From Pseudonocardia sp. MH-G8 (GTDB lineage Bacteria; Actinomycetota; Actinomycetes; Mycobacteriales; Pseudonocardiaceae), in NCBI RefSeq assembly GCF_002262885.1, contig NZ_NKYF01000021.1, positions 97,520-161,519 of the forward strand: a DNA stretch of 64,000 nucleotides, read 5' to 3'. Of this stretch, positions 25,623 to 34,759 are shown piece after piece. The notes below the pieces were generated by a model, which saw nothing but the letters and a program-made list of their open reading frames with translations, made no database searches and had not been told where the DNA came from. Made by a program: the position numbers and the translations under genes. Numbering within the stretch: position 1 is the first letter of the stretch; each line of letters begins with the position of its first letter.

Positions 25623-26819
25623 GTGAACGATGCCGCGCCCGACGTATTCGCATCGCTCTGGCTGGCCGTCACCGGGGACGTGGTGCCCGTGCGCCCGCTC
25701 TCGGCCGCCGACGCACGGCTGCGCGCACTCCTGAGGTCCGCCGACCTGGCCGTCGGGAACCTCGAGACCCCGCTGACCACGGCCACCGCGCGCGCCGACA
25801 AGGCCGCGACGCTCCGGGCCCACCCGGACCGCGTCGCCGAGGTGACCGCGCTCGGCTTCGACCTGGTCACGCTCGCCAACAACCACCACCTCGACTACGG
25901 CGTCGAGGGCATGCGGGACACCCGTGCGGCGCTGCGGGCCGCAGGCGTCGACGCCGTGGGCTCGGGGGAGACCGCCGCCGAGGCGCTCCGGACGGTGGTG
26001 CGGTCCACGCGGGCGGGCGACGTCGCGGTGATCGGGCTCTGCTCCGCGCTGCCGCCCGGGTTCGCCGCCACCGAGGACCGGCCCGGCATCGCGCCGTTGC
26101 GGGTCCTGCAGCAGGTGTCGATCGACCCGTCGATCGCCGCCGAGCAGCCCGGCGCCGCTCCCTACGTGCACACCCAGGCGTACGCGCCGGACCTCGAGGC
26201 CGCCTGCGCCGAGATCCGCCGGGTCCGGGACGAGGTGACACTGGTGGTCGTGGCCGTGCACTGGGGGGTGCCGCACGGGTTCGCCGCCACCAGCTACGGC
26301 GTGCTCGCGGAGTACCAGAGGCCGGCCGCGCACCGCCTCGTCGACAGCGGCGCCGACCTCGTGGTGGGCCACCACCCCCACGTGGTGCATCCGATCGAAC
26401 GGTACGGCGACGGGCTCATCGCGTACTCGATCGGGAACTACCTCTTCCACGGCTGGAGCAGCCTCTCCGGCGCGGCGCGGGCCGACGGCCCGATCGCAGG
26501 CCAGCCCTTCCCGCTGCAGATCCCCGCCGCCCCGTACCAGAACCCGTTCGGCTCCGCCGCCAACGAGGAGTCGGTCGTCCTGGTCGTCGAACTGCCCGAC
26601 CCGGGGTCGGGGCGGCTGACCGTCGACTTCGTGCCGACCGTGATGGTCGACGGCGAGCCGGTCCTGCCCGGTCCCGAGCGTGCCGCCGCGGTGCTGCAGC
26701 GGCTGGTCGAGCCCGCCCTACCTACGTGGGACCACGGTGCGACGCCCGCCCTCGCCCACTGCTCGGACCTGGTCCCGGGCACCACTGTCGGGCGGGTGAG
26801 CGTTGAGCGCCGCCGCTGA
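25623..26819 (+). CDS. CapA-family metallophosphatase-fold protein
   Basis: 398 residues. CapA (PgsA-like) motifs: TGDVVP, VGNLETPL, LVTLANNHHLDYG, VVVAVHWGVPHGF, VVGHHPHVVHPIE and IAYSIGNYLFHG, giving the full set of metal-binding Asp/Asn/His residues. CapA relatives are known from poly-gamma-glutamate synthesis, but soluble copies without a membrane anchor, as here, are probably amide hydrolases or phosphoesterases. GTG 25623 is preferred over GTG 25620 as AAGGAGG lies seven bases before it. It overlaps the amidohydrolase gene by 17 bases. Confidence 0.88.
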   Translation: MNDAAPDVFASLWLAVTGDVVPVRPLSAADARLRALLRSADLAVGNLETPLTTATARADKAATLRAHPDRVAEVTALGFDLVTLANNHHLDYGVEGMRDTRAALRAAGVDAVGSGETAAEALRTVVRSTRAGDVAVIGLCSALPPGFAATEDRPGIAPLRVLQQVSIDPSIAAEQPGAAPYVHTQAYAPDLEAACAEIRRVRDEVTLVVVAVHWGVPHGFAATSYGVLAEYQRPAAHRLVDSGADLVVGHHPHVVHPIERYGDGLIAYSIGNYLFHGWSSLSGAARADGPIAGQPFPLQIPAAPYQNPFGSAANEESVVLVVELPDPGSGRLTVDFVPTVMVDGEPVLPGPERAAAVLQRLVEPALPTWDHGATPALAHCSDLVPGTTVGRVSVERRR

Positions 26820-28032
26820 CCAGCCGCTCACCTTCATCCAGGGCGGTGGCGTCGTCGACCCGGTCCGGGGCGCGGTCGATCCGGGAGCCGGGCTGCTCGT
26901 CGAGGCCGGCCGGATCATCGCCGTCGGCACCGCCGGGAACGTGCGCCCGGCCGGAGCGGTCACCGTGGACGTGGGGGACGCCGTGCTCGTCCCCGGCTTC
27001 GTGGACGCCCACACCCACGTCACGATCCGACCGGGCGAGGGCGACCAGCACCAGCAGCTGCAGGCGGCACCGGCCTGGCAAGCCGTCCGGGGCGTGGCGA
27101 ACCTGCGTCGGATGCTCGGCTCCGGCGTGACGACCGCCCGGATCATGACCGAAGAGCACGACATCGACTTCGAGTTCAGAGCAGCCATCGAGCGCGGTGA
27201 GGTCGCCGGTCCCCGCCTGCGGGTCGCCGGCCGCGGGCTCAGCCCACCCGGCCGGCACGGGAGCGGGCCGGCCGGCGTCTCCGGGCCGGCCGACCTGCGC
27301 GCAGCGGTCCGCCGCATCGCGGACAAGGGCGCCGACCACATCAAGATCTTCACGACCGGCGGGGTCTCCTCGACCGGCACCGCGCTGACGGACTCGAACT
27401 ACAGCGGCGAGGAGATCTCCGCCGTCGTCGCCGAGGCGGCCGCCGCGGGCCTGACCGTTGCCGCGCACGCCCACGGCGGGGCCGGGGTCGACCTGGCCGT
27501 GGCGAACGGGGTCCGCTCCATCGAGCACGGCGCGCTGCTGACCGAGCAGAACGTCCGCGCCATCGCGGATTCCGGCGCCTGGCTCGTCCTGACCACCACG
27601 ATCCTGTTCCATCCCGCGGGCATCGAGGCGGGCGACGCGCGAGAACCGGCGATCCTCGCCAAGGTCCGCGCGGCGCGCGCTGCGATGGAGCGCACAGCGG
27701 AACTGGTCCGTGCGGCCGGCATCAGGGTGGCGCTGGGCACCGACTCGATGCACGGGCTGTTCGGCCACGAGCTGCAATGGCTCGTCGAGCACGGCTGGTC
27801 GCCGGCCGAGGCGCTCACCGCCGCGACCCTCCACGGCGCCATGGTCGCCGGCACGGGCGACGCCGGTGCGTTCGTCCCTGGCCGCCGCGCCGACGTCGTC
27901 GCACTGGGGCGCGACCCCCTCGACGACATCACCGCCGTCTTCGACGTGCGGGCGGTGTTCAGCGCGGGCCACCAGGTGGTCGACGCGCGCGGCTACTGCC
28001 GTCCCCGTCCGGTCACCGCCGACCCGGACTGA
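26803..28032 (+). CDS. Metal-dependent amidohydrolase (imidazolonepropionase/prolidase-like)
   Basis: 409 residues. Amidohydrolase superfamily: VPGFVDAHTHVT (HxH), bridging Lys in ADHIKIFTTGG, His in VAAHAHGG, His in IEHGALL and Asp in VALGTDSMHG; the C-terminal GRRADVVALG completes the beta sandwich. TTG 26803 is the only start that keeps the N-terminal strand. Closest functional types are Xaa-Pro or Xaa-Arg dipeptidases and imidazolonepropionase; with CapA and a racemase-like neighbour it likely opens or cleaves an amide. Confidence 0.9.
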   Translation: MSAAADQPLTFIQGGGVVDPVRGAVDPGAGLLVEAGRIIAVGTAGNVRPAGAVTVDVGDAVLVPGFVDAHTHVTIRPGEGDQHQQLQAAPAWQAVRGVANLRRMLGSGVTTARIMTEEHDIDFEFRAAIERGEVAGPRLRVAGRGLSPPGRHGSGPAGVSGPADLRAAVRRIADKGADHIKIFTTGGVSSTGTALTDSNYSGEEISAVVAEAAAAGLTVAAHAHGGAGVDLAVANGVRSIEHGALLTEQNVRAIADSGAWLVLTTTILFHPAGIEAGDAREPAILAKVRAARAAMERTAELVRAAGIRVALGTDSMHGLFGHELQWLVEHGWSPAEALTAATLHGAMVAGTGDAGAFVPGRRADVVALGRDPLDDITAVFDVRAVFSAGHQVVDARGYCRPRPVTADPD

Positions 28033-28057
28033 CCACGAGGAGCACTGAGGAGCAGTC

Positions 28058-28858
28058 ATGACAGCACCGCTCGAACCGACCGGCCCACGGATCGCCTACC
28101 TCGTGCCCGGCCCGATGCACCTCACCGAGCTGGGCGCGGCCGAGCTGGAACGACGCGAGGCGAAGCTCGCCGGCTGGGCGTTCCCCGGCACCGGGGTGCG
28201 CGTGCACGCCGTCGACCAGGGTCCCGCGTCGATCGAGTCGATGTACGAGGAGTACCTCGCGATCCCCCATACCGGGCTGTTGCTGAACCGGGTGGCGGAG
28301 CAGGGGTACGACGCCGCGATCATCGGCTGCTTCGGTGACCCCGGCCTGGACGGGCTGCGGGAGATCAGCGACATGCTCGTCGTCGGCCCGGCCGGGGCGT
28401 CGGTCGCCCTCGCCACGACGTTGGGGCACCGGTTCAGCTTCGTCACGGTCACGGCGAGCATCTGTCCGGCGTTGCGCCGGCTGGCGTGGGAGGCGGGAGC
28501 GGCGGACGCCCTCGCCTCGGTCCGGCACATCGACACGCCCGTCCTCGAGGTGAACGCCGACCACGACGCTGCGGTCGGGCGCATGCGGGAGCAGGGCCGC
28601 CTCGCCGTCGAGCAGGACGGGGCCGACGTGATCGTGCTCGGCTGCATGAGCATGGGGTTCCTCGACGTCGCGGAGCAGCTCACCACCGAGCTCGGGGTGC
28701 CGGTGATCAACCCGGCCAGGGCGGCGTTGAAGGCCGCCGAGGCCACGGTCGCCCAGGGACTCACGCACAGCCGGCACGCCTACCGCACGCCGCCCAAGAT
28801 GGAGGCCGGCGCGAAGCTGGGCGATCTGCTGCTCGGCGCCGGACCCGGGCAGCCATGA
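28058..28858 (+). CDS. Asp/Glu/hydantoin racemase-like protein, second type
   Basis: 266 residues. Two-Cys racemase pattern: GCFGDPGLDGL and LGCMSMGFLDVAE, typical of hydantoin racemase/arylmalonate decarboxylase relatives. It has an extra N-terminal strand (RIAYLVPGPM) compared with the protein at 15077. GAGGAG lies upstream of ATG 28058, 25 bases after the amidohydrolase; its stop overlaps the next gene (ATGA). Probably racemises the substrate or product of the amidohydrolase step. Confidence 0.85.
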   Translation: MTAPLEPTGPRIAYLVPGPMHLTELGAAELERREAKLAGWAFPGTGVRVHAVDQGPASIESMYEEYLAIPHTGLLLNRVAEQGYDAAIIGCFGDPGLDGLREISDMLVVGPAGASVALATTLGHRFSFVTVTASICPALRRLAWEAGAADALASVRHIDTPVLEVNADHDAAVGRMREQGRLAVEQDGADVIVLGCMSMGFLDVAEQLTTELGVPVINPARAALKAAEATVAQGLTHSRHAYRTPPKMEAGAKLGDLLLGAGPGQP

Positions 28859-29622
28859 TGATCGTGCGGGGTGCGGGGGTGGCCGTCGCGGTCCTCGCCG
28901 CCCTGGCCATCGCTGCGCCCCCGGCCCTGGCCGCGACGACACCTCCCAGCCTGAGCTCCGGTGCGGCGGACATGCGGGTCGAGGGCGACAGCGCGGTGGT
29001 CGAGCTGCGGTACGTCTTCACCGCCGGCCCAGGCGTGGCGGGGCCGGTCGAGACCGTCCCGTTCACGGCGCTCCGGTTCGGCCCGGAGCCGATCAGCGAG
29101 GTCCACGCCAGGACGCTCGACGGTCGTCCGTTGCACACGACCGTCGCGGCGGACGATCGACGCACCACCGTCCACGTGGCTCCGCAGGTGCCGCTCGCCG
29201 CGGGCCAGGAACTGGAGCTGGTGCTCGGCTACCGGGTGGCGAGAGCGGCGCGCACCAGCGGTGACGAGCTCATCTGCGAGGTACCGGTTCTGGCCCCGCA
29301 GTGGGCGCCGGCCGACTCCACCCCGGGCGTCTTCACCGCGAACCTTCTGCTCGCACCGGGCTACGACTACGTCGAGGGCTTCCCCAGCACCCCGGCCCGG
29401 GTGAGCCGGCAGGACGGGCGGACCCTGGTCGCCTTCGACGTCTCGACCGCGCCCGCCCTGATCCGCGCGGTGTCCACCTCGGGGACGCCCGCCGTGCTCA
29501 CCTACGACCGCATCGCCCAGGGGATCATCGTCGTCCTGCTGATCGGTGGCATCGCGGGCTCCTACCTGCACCTGCGCGCCTCGACCCGGCGCGACTCCTC
29601 CGCTGCGGGGAGGAGCAGCTGA
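28855..29622 (+). CDS. Exported, C-terminally anchored membrane protein of unknown function
   Basis: 255 residues. A signal peptide (residues 1 to about 27, ending PPALA-A) is followed by about 195 residues predicted outside the cell, with beta-rich stretches and the phrase VLAPQWAPADSTPGVF, then a single membrane helix (IIVVLLIGGIAGSYL) and a short basic tail. ATG 28855 overlaps the racemase stop; the stop overlaps the 55-residue gene (TGATG). No domain is recognised. Its place directly before a symporter suggests a surface accessory protein. Confidence 0.75.
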   Translation: MMIVRGAGVAVAVLAALAIAAPPALAATTPPSLSSGAADMRVEGDSAVVELRYVFTAGPGVAGPVETVPFTALRFGPEPISEVHARTLDGRPLHTTVAADDRRTTVHVAPQVPLAAGQELELVLGYRVARAARTSGDELICEVPVLAPQWAPADSTPGVFTANLLLAPGYDYVEGFPSTPARVSRQDGRTLVAFDVSTAPALIRAVSTSGTPAVLTYDRIAQGIIVVLLIGGIAGSYLHLRASTRRDSSAAGRSS

Positions 29623-29789
29623 TGGCCGTCCTCGAATCCGGGTTCATCGTCTGGGGCTACCTGCTCCTGTACGTCCTGCTCACCGCCGCCTACTACGCCT
29701 GGAGCGCCTACCGGGACCGGCGCGATCGCGGCACCGGGCGAACGACGCGCCCGGCGGGCAGTGCGAGGGAGGGGAGCCACGATGGCTGA
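29622..29789 (+). CDS. Small single-span membrane protein (symporter accessory)
   Basis: 55 residues: one helix (FIVWGYLLLYVLLTAAYYAW) then a strongly basic tail (RDRRDRG). ATG 29622 is one base into the upstream stop and has GAGGAG just before; the stop overlaps the symporter start by eight bases. Small one-helix proteins are known beside several SSS-family symporters, so it probably assembles with the transporter; that assignment is inference from size and place. Confidence 0.78.
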   Translation: MAVLESGFIVWGYLLLYVLLTAAYYAWSAYRDRRDRGTGRTTRPAGSAREGSHDG

Positions 29790-31248
29790 GAGCATCGTCC
29801 TCGGCGGGTACCTGCTGCTCACGGTGGGCCTGGGCTATCTCGGCCTGCGCATGACGAAGAACGCCGAGGACTACTACATCGCGGGCGGTTCGCTCGGGTG
29901 GGCCGTCGGCGGCGCCAGCATCGCCTCGACCCAGATGAGCTCCGGGCTGTTCATCGGCACCATCGGCGTGGTCTACGCCGTGGGCTGGTCGTTCGCCTGG
30001 GTCGTGTTCGTCTTCCCGCTGGCCTACTGGATGATGGTCGCCGTCATCGCGCCCCGGTTCACGCGACAGCGCAAGGTGTCGCTGCCCGATTTCTTCGAGG
30101 CGCGGTACTACAGCCGGGCGGCCCGGGTGATCGCCGCGGTGATCATCCTCGTTGCCTTCGTCATCTACATCTCGGCCCAGGTCATCGCCGGGGGACTCAT
30201 CGCCAACGTCGTTCTCGGCGTGCCGCTGAACGTCGGCATGATCGGGTTCACGGTGATCATCCTGCTGTACACGGTGATCGGCGGGATGTTCGCCGTGGTG
30301 TACACCGACTTCCTGCAGATGATGATCATGATCGTCGGTGCGGCGCTCGCGATCCCGGCGGTCCTGCAGCACGTCGGTGGGCTCGCCAACCTGTTCGCAC
30401 TGGCCGAGGGTGCCAACCCGTCGATGTTCACCTGGGACGGGCTGCCGCCGTCGCTGCTGATCACGCTCTCGCTGGCGTTCTTCCTCGGCGCTGTCGCGCG
30501 ACCCGAGCAGCTGGTCCGGTTCTACGCGATGCGTGACATGGCGACCATCCGCAGGGGCATCGGCTTCGTGATCGTCCTGGTCGGGGTCGCGCACACGTTG
30601 GTCTTCGTGCTCGCGATCGGCGCCACCGCACTGTTCCCGGCGCTCGGCAACGGGGATCTCGCCATGCCCGTCCTGGCCGAGTACGCGCTGCCGGCGTTCC
30701 TCGGCACGCTGCTGCTGACGGCGGTGGCCTCGGCGATGATGTCGACGGTCTCCTCGATCCTGCTCGTGGCCGGGACCGCCCTCGCGCACGACATCTACGG
30801 GATCATCCGCCCGAGCAGCTCGCCCCGGCGCAAGGTGATGATCGGACGGCTGGGCACGGTCCTCACCGGCCTCGTGCCGCTGGTCCTGCTGATCCTCGGC
30901 GTCGGGGCCGGGCAGCTCGTCCAGTTCATCGTGGCGTTGTTCAGTGCGCTCATGGGCGCGGTCTTCCTCGTACCGGTGGTCGCCGGGGTGGTCTGGCGGC
31001 GTGCGACCCGGGAGGGGGCGATCGCGTCGATGATCGGAGGGCTCGTCGCCACGATCGGATGGAGGGTGTTCGGCGACACCGACCTGATCGACCCGGTCCT
31101 GCCCGGTTTCACCGCTGCGCTGGTGCTCATGGTGGCGACGAGCCTGGTGACCGCGCCGCCCCCGGCAGAGGCGACCGATCCGTTCTTCGCCGACGGCCCG
31201 GAGCGGACCGGCGCTCCGGCACCCGGCGCGCCGGCCGGGTCGCGGTAG
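29782..31248 (+). CDS. Sodium:solute symporter (SSS family)
   Basis: 488 residues, about 13 helices. SSS landmarks: ALGYYIAGG-like EDYYIAGGSLGW, QMSSGLFIGTIG, YTVIGGMFAVVYTDFLQ and the central AVASAMMSTVSSILLV Na-site region. ATG 29782 has GAGGGAGGGGAG upstream; the longer frame (29761) is not needed. Last gene of the CapA-amidohydrolase-racemase-two membrane proteins transcript; expected to import the carboxylated amide or amino acid used by these enzymes. Confidence 0.92.
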   Translation: MAESIVLGGYLLLTVGLGYLGLRMTKNAEDYYIAGGSLGWAVGGASIASTQMSSGLFIGTIGVVYAVGWSFAWVVFVFPLAYWMMVAVIAPRFTRQRKVSLPDFFEARYYSRAARVIAAVIILVAFVIYISAQVIAGGLIANVVLGVPLNVGMIGFTVIILLYTVIGGMFAVVYTDFLQMMIMIVGAALAIPAVLQHVGGLANLFALAEGANPSMFTWDGLPPSLLITLSLAFFLGAVARPEQLVRFYAMRDMATIRRGIGFVIVLVGVAHTLVFVLAIGATALFPALGNGDLAMPVLAEYALPAFLGTLLLTAVASAMMSTVSSILLVAGTALAHDIYGIIRPSSSPRRKVMIGRLGTVLTGLVPLVLLILGVGAGQLVQFIVALFSALMGAVFLVPVVAGVVWRRATREGAIASMIGGLVATIGWRVFGDTDLIDPVLPGFTAALVLMVATSLVTAPPPAEATDPFFADGPERTGAPAPGAPAGSR

Positions 31249-31262
31249 TCGAGTCGCGAGGT

Positions 31263-31949
31263 TCAGCGTTCCAGCCGGTGCAGCTCGCGCTGCACGGTCA
31301 CCACATGTGCGCGGGCGAGATCCCCGGCCTGCGTGGGGTCGCGGTCGAAGATCGCCTCCGCGATCCCGCGGTGGTCGCTGTGGGCGCGCTCGCGGCGTCC
31401 CGGCATGCCCACGACCCGCAGCGAGTACTCCCGGAACTGGGGCTGGATCGAGTCCCACATGCGCAGCAGCAGTGGGTTCCCGGCGGCCGCGGCGACCTCG
31501 CGGTGGAAGCGGGCGTCGAGCGAGACGAACTCGTCGTGCTCGAGGCCGGGCTGCTCGACCTCCTCGAGCACGTCCAGCAGCGCGGTCCGCTGGGCGTCCG
31601 AGTGTCGCAGCGCGGCGAGCTCGGCGGTCTTGCCCTCGATCGCGATCCGCGTCTCGAAGAGGTCGCGCATCGTGTACCCGTCACGCAAGCCCTGGTCGAC
31701 GGGGCCGGGTGGCGGGCGGTCGTTGATGACGAAGGTCCCGACGCCCTGGGTGCTGCGGAGGTAGCCCGCTGCCTCGAGGGTGCGGACGGCCTCCCGCATC
31801 GAGCTGCGGCCCACGCCGAACCGGCTCGCCAGCAGGTCGCCGGAGGGCAGCTTGGAGCCGACCGGGTAGCTGCCGGAGAGGATCAGCGTGGTCAGCTGCT
31901 GCGCGACGGTGTCGGCGAGCTTGCTGCGCGGGCCCCTGCTCTCCTTCAT
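31263..31949 (-). CDS. GntR/FadR-family transcriptional regulator
   Basis: 228 residues. N-terminal winged helix (PSGDLLASRFGVGRSSMREAV, then YLRSTQGVGTFV) and a C-terminal FCD ligand domain with DARFHREVAAAAGN and SDHRGIAEAI. Convergent with the symporter (14-base gap) and 18 bases downstream of the enolase-superfamily gene, which it probably controls as a sugar-acid-responsive repressor. The pair GntR/FCD plus mandelate-racemase-type enzyme is common in sugar acid catabolism. Confidence 0.9.
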   Translation of the reverse strand: MKESRGPRSKLADTVAQQLTTLILSGSYPVGSKLPSGDLLASRFGVGRSSMREAVRTLEAAGYLRSTQGVGTFVINDRPPPGPVDQGLRDGYTMRDLFETRIAIEGKTAELAALRHSDAQRTALLDVLEEVEQPGLEHDEFVSLDARFHREVAAAAGNPLLLRMWDSIQPQFREYSLRVVGMPGRRERAHSDHRGIAEAIFDRDPTQAGDLARAHVVTVQRELHRLER

Positions 31950-31967
31950 CGTGATCCCCCCCGGGAC

Positions 31968-33017
31968 TCAGGCCGTACGGTAACGCTCCAGCTGCCCGAG
32001 ATCGATCTCGATCCCCAGCCCTGCCCCGGTGGGGACGTCCAGGTGGCCCTCCCGGAGTCGGAAGGGCTCGACCAGCAGCTCGTCCCGCAGCGGGTTGGGG
32101 GTGCGGTCGAACTCGATGACCGGCTCGTTCTGCAGCGGGATCGGGCGCAGGGTGTAGGGGGAGAGCGGGAGAACGCTGCACATCTGCAGGGCGGCCGCGA
32201 GCGCCACCGCCGAGCCCCACACGTGCGGCACGGTGCGGGCGCCGTGCGTCGAGGCGAGCGTGGCGATGCGCTGGGTCTCGGTGAAGCCACCGCAGACGCA
32301 CAGGTCGGGCTGGACGATGTCCACGCGCGCCTGCTCGATGAAGTCCCGGAAGCCGAAGCGCGTGAACTCTGCCTCGCCACCGGAGATCGGGACGTCCAGG
32401 GCGGAGCGCACCCGGGAGTACCCGGCGCGGTCCTCCGGGACGACGGGCTCCTCGAAGCAGGCGAACCCGTGTTCGTCGAGCACCCGGCCCACCCGTATCG
32501 CGGTCGCGGCGTTGTAGGCGTGGTTGGCGTCGGCGAGCAGGACGACGTCGTCGCCCACAGTCTCGCGGACCGTGCGGATGCGAGCCGCGTCCTGCGCGAC
32601 CGGGAGCAGACCGATCTTCATCTTCAGCATGTCGAAGCCGTCCGCGACGTGGCCGGTGACGGCGTCGGCCAGGCCCGGCAGGTCGCGGTCGGCGCGGAAC
32701 TCCGGGTCGGTGTAGTAGCCGCTCGTGCCGTAGGCCTTGACCCGCTCGCGGAACCGGCCGCCGAGGAGGGTCGAGACCGGGGCGCCGAGGGTCCGACCCA
32801 GGAGGTCCCACAGTGCGATGTCGATCGCGCTGATCGCCTCGACGTAGGTGCCCTTCTGCCCGAAGTCGCGGGTGCGGGCGTAGAGGGTCTCGGCGACGAC
32901 GGCGGGCATGGCCTCGGGCATCGCGAGGACCTGCGGGGCGAGCACCTCGTCGATGCAGGTCTTCACCGGTTCGGCCGGGCCGTACTGGCCGCCCTCACCC
33001 CACCCGAGGCCCGCGCG
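31968..33017 (-). pseudogene. Mandelate racemase/galactonate dehydratase-type gene, 5' end missing
   Basis: Enolase superfamily, MR subgroup: KMK in FDMLKMKIG, Asp in LLADANHAYN, Glu in CFEEPVV, Glu in ISGGEAEFTR and His in VPHVWGSA. A GTG start at 32966 would give 332 residues, but in-frame homology continues upstream (GLGWGEGGQYGPAEP) to about 33011, where a TAG (33018-33020) interrupts it; family members have another ~35-40 residues before GWGE. So the capping-domain start is lost, most likely by a rearrangement at this point. It may be inactive, though the barrel domain is complete. Confidence 0.75.
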
Positions 33018-33020
33018 CTA

Positions 33021-33309
33021 TGGCACGGGCGCCAGCGCGGGCACCGGAACGGGTGCTCGCCGCCGAGGGCGGTCACACGGCGCTACTACCGGGTCGGTGA
33101 ATACCCGCCGCCGCGGCGCCGTCGACACCGTGACCGCGCGCAGCTTCGACCGGCACGGCAACCGGATCATCGGGCAGGACTCGGCTTTTCGAGGCCAGTG
33201 GCGGCAGCCTGCCTGCGATCATATGGGCGCCCGCGCAGAAGTTGGCTGCAACGACTTGGCGGTGAGCCCATTGCAATCCGAGCGAAATTCGTTAGCGTGC
33301 AGCTGGTTC
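33021..33309. other. Junction region without recognised gene
   Basis: Between the broken enolase-type gene and the XRE gene. The first ~130 bases are GC-rich like the left island; the last ~100 are clearly AT-richer like the right side. No open frame here has a recognisable product or ribosome site. It probably holds the breakpoint that removed the 5' end of the enolase-type gene. Confidence 0.45.
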
Positions 33310-34188
33310 CTACTCTTGTCCTGCACTAGCAGTCGAATTGATCAGGAAGCGGAGTGACTTGCGCGCTGCACCCGGTTCGGTGCGGTAGACCGTGACAGCC
33401 TGATCCTGGTCGTCAGGCAGCATGAGAGTCTCGTAGTGGAGGAGTAGCTCGCCTGCTGCCTCGTGGTTGATGCGCAGTTGTCCATGTGACTGTCGTTTCA
33501 CGTCGTGTGCGGCCCAGAGGCGGCGAAACTCGTCGCTTTTCAGCGACGCTTCGCCGACCAGGGAACTCAACTGCGGGTCGTTGCCGTTCATGCCTGCATC
33601 GAGTCGGAGCTGGCCGACAACCTGGGATGCTTTAGTGTTCCAATCAACAAAGAAGCTTCGTGCCTCCGGGGTGAGGAAAACAATTCGGGTCCAATTCCGT
33701 TCCGAACTGGATCGCTCAAACCAGCGACCGAAAAGTGCTGCGGCGGCTCGGTTCCAGGCAAGCACATCGGTACGGCGGCCCCAGACGTAGGCTGGCGTGC
33801 CTTCGAGCACATCGAGCATTTCTGCCACTTCTGGGCGCACTCGTTGTGGACGCGTCGGCTGGCGGCGGCGCGTTGGCTGTGGCTTGGCGAGGTGGAACAG
33901 ATGGGCGCGTTCGGACTCGTCCAGGCGAAGAGCTGTGGCGATCGCCTCGAGCACCTCCGTGGACACGTTGCGCCCGTTGCCCTGCTCAAGTCGTGTGTAA
34001 TACGCGACAGACACGCCGGCGAGCTGCGCTAACTCCTCTCGCCGCAGTCCCGGAACGCGCCGACGCCGGCCGATCGCCTGCACCCCGACGTCGCCCGGCT
34101 GCAAGCGGGCCCGCCGGGTACGGAGGAACTCACTGAGTTCAGCACGCACGTCGAGCGGCTTCGCGTCACTGTCAGTCTGCGTCGTCAT
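33310..34188 (-). CDS. XRE-family regulator with MmyB ligand-binding domain
   Basis: 292 residues. HTH in GLRREELAQLAGVSVAYYTRLEQG near residues 45-70, then the MmyB-like domain (AYVWGRRTDVLAWNRAAAALFG, and late HYETLMLPDDQDQAVTVYRTEPG). MmyB proteins bind fatty-acid-like or small ligands and commonly repress a divergent oxidoreductase or MFS gene. ATG 34188 chosen with GGGGGA/CTGGA upstream; an in-frame ATG at 34206 is possible. GC is clearly lower than in the catabolic island. Its divergent partners (MFS, aldehyde dehydrogenase) are broken. Confidence 0.88.
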   Translation of the reverse strand: MTTQTDSDAKPLDVRAELSEFLRTRRARLQPGDVGVQAIGRRRRVPGLRREELAQLAGVSVAYYTRLEQGNGRNVSTEVLEAIATALRLDESERAHLFHLAKPQPTRRRQPTRPQRVRPEVAEMLDVLEGTPAYVWGRRTDVLAWNRAAAALFGRWFERSSSERNWTRIVFLTPEARSFFVDWNTKASQVVGQLRLDAGMNGNDPQLSSLVGEASLKSDEFRRLWAAHDVKRQSHGQLRINHEAAGELLLHYETLMLPDDQDQAVTVYRTEPGAARKSLRFLINSTASAGQE

Positions 34189-34342
34189 GTATCCAGCATC
34201 CCCCATCGCGGGGCCTGGCCCGGGTGTGAACGTACCACTGGTGGTCGTAGTCACAGCTGTCGTACGCAAAGTGGAGGCCTGGTCAACGCTGCAGTATTGC
34301 CGCAGACTTGCAATGAATCAATCGAAGACTCAGGGAAAGCAG

Positions 34343-34725
34343 ATGGAAAGGCTAACGCCGCGGTCCGATACGAACCGATCGACGCGTTCCGCGATTCCTC
34401 TAGCCGGCGCTTTTTGGTCCTTCTTTCAGCGGCTTCGTAGGCATCCTGGCAGAGGTGCTTCCAGCAGGTTTGCTGCCGGAGATGAGCAACACCTTCAATA
34501 CCAGCGGCGCCCTGACGGGGTAGACGGTGACCATCTACGCCCTCGCGACGAGCGATCACGATCACCGTGTTTTCGGAGTCGATCGCTGTGGGGGCTCTGA
34601 CTGGAGGGCTTCTGATCGCAGCCCCCGTGGGCGTCTCTACCACGTGGGCAGCCCTCATGCTCCTGATGGCAGCCGCAGTTGCTGTACTCGCTGGGAGGAA
34701 GCACGCGTTCCCGGCGGGAGCCTGA
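34343..34725 (+). pseudogene. MFS transporter remnant (internal deletion, stop, frameshifts)
   Basis: The N-terminal part reads RSAIPLAGAFWSFF, then in the next frame FVGILAEVLPAGLLPEM, then a TAG, then TVTIYALAT, typical of helix 1-2 of drug-efflux MFS proteins. After a one-base shift at ATAIT the frame continues directly into VGALTGGLLIAAPVG and AALMLLMAAAVAVLAGRK, the last two helices, and stops at 34725. So roughly ten helices are missing. Divergent from the MmyB regulator, its probable former repressor. ATG 34343 is a guess. Confidence 0.7.
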
Positions 34726-34759
34726 TCGCAGAATCCAACTGAACGACCGAGAGGGAGTC

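Noticed and set aside
31059..33329. 756-codon plus-strand open frame
   Set aside because: Antisense to the GntR gene and the enolase-type gene; no domain, no ribosome site.
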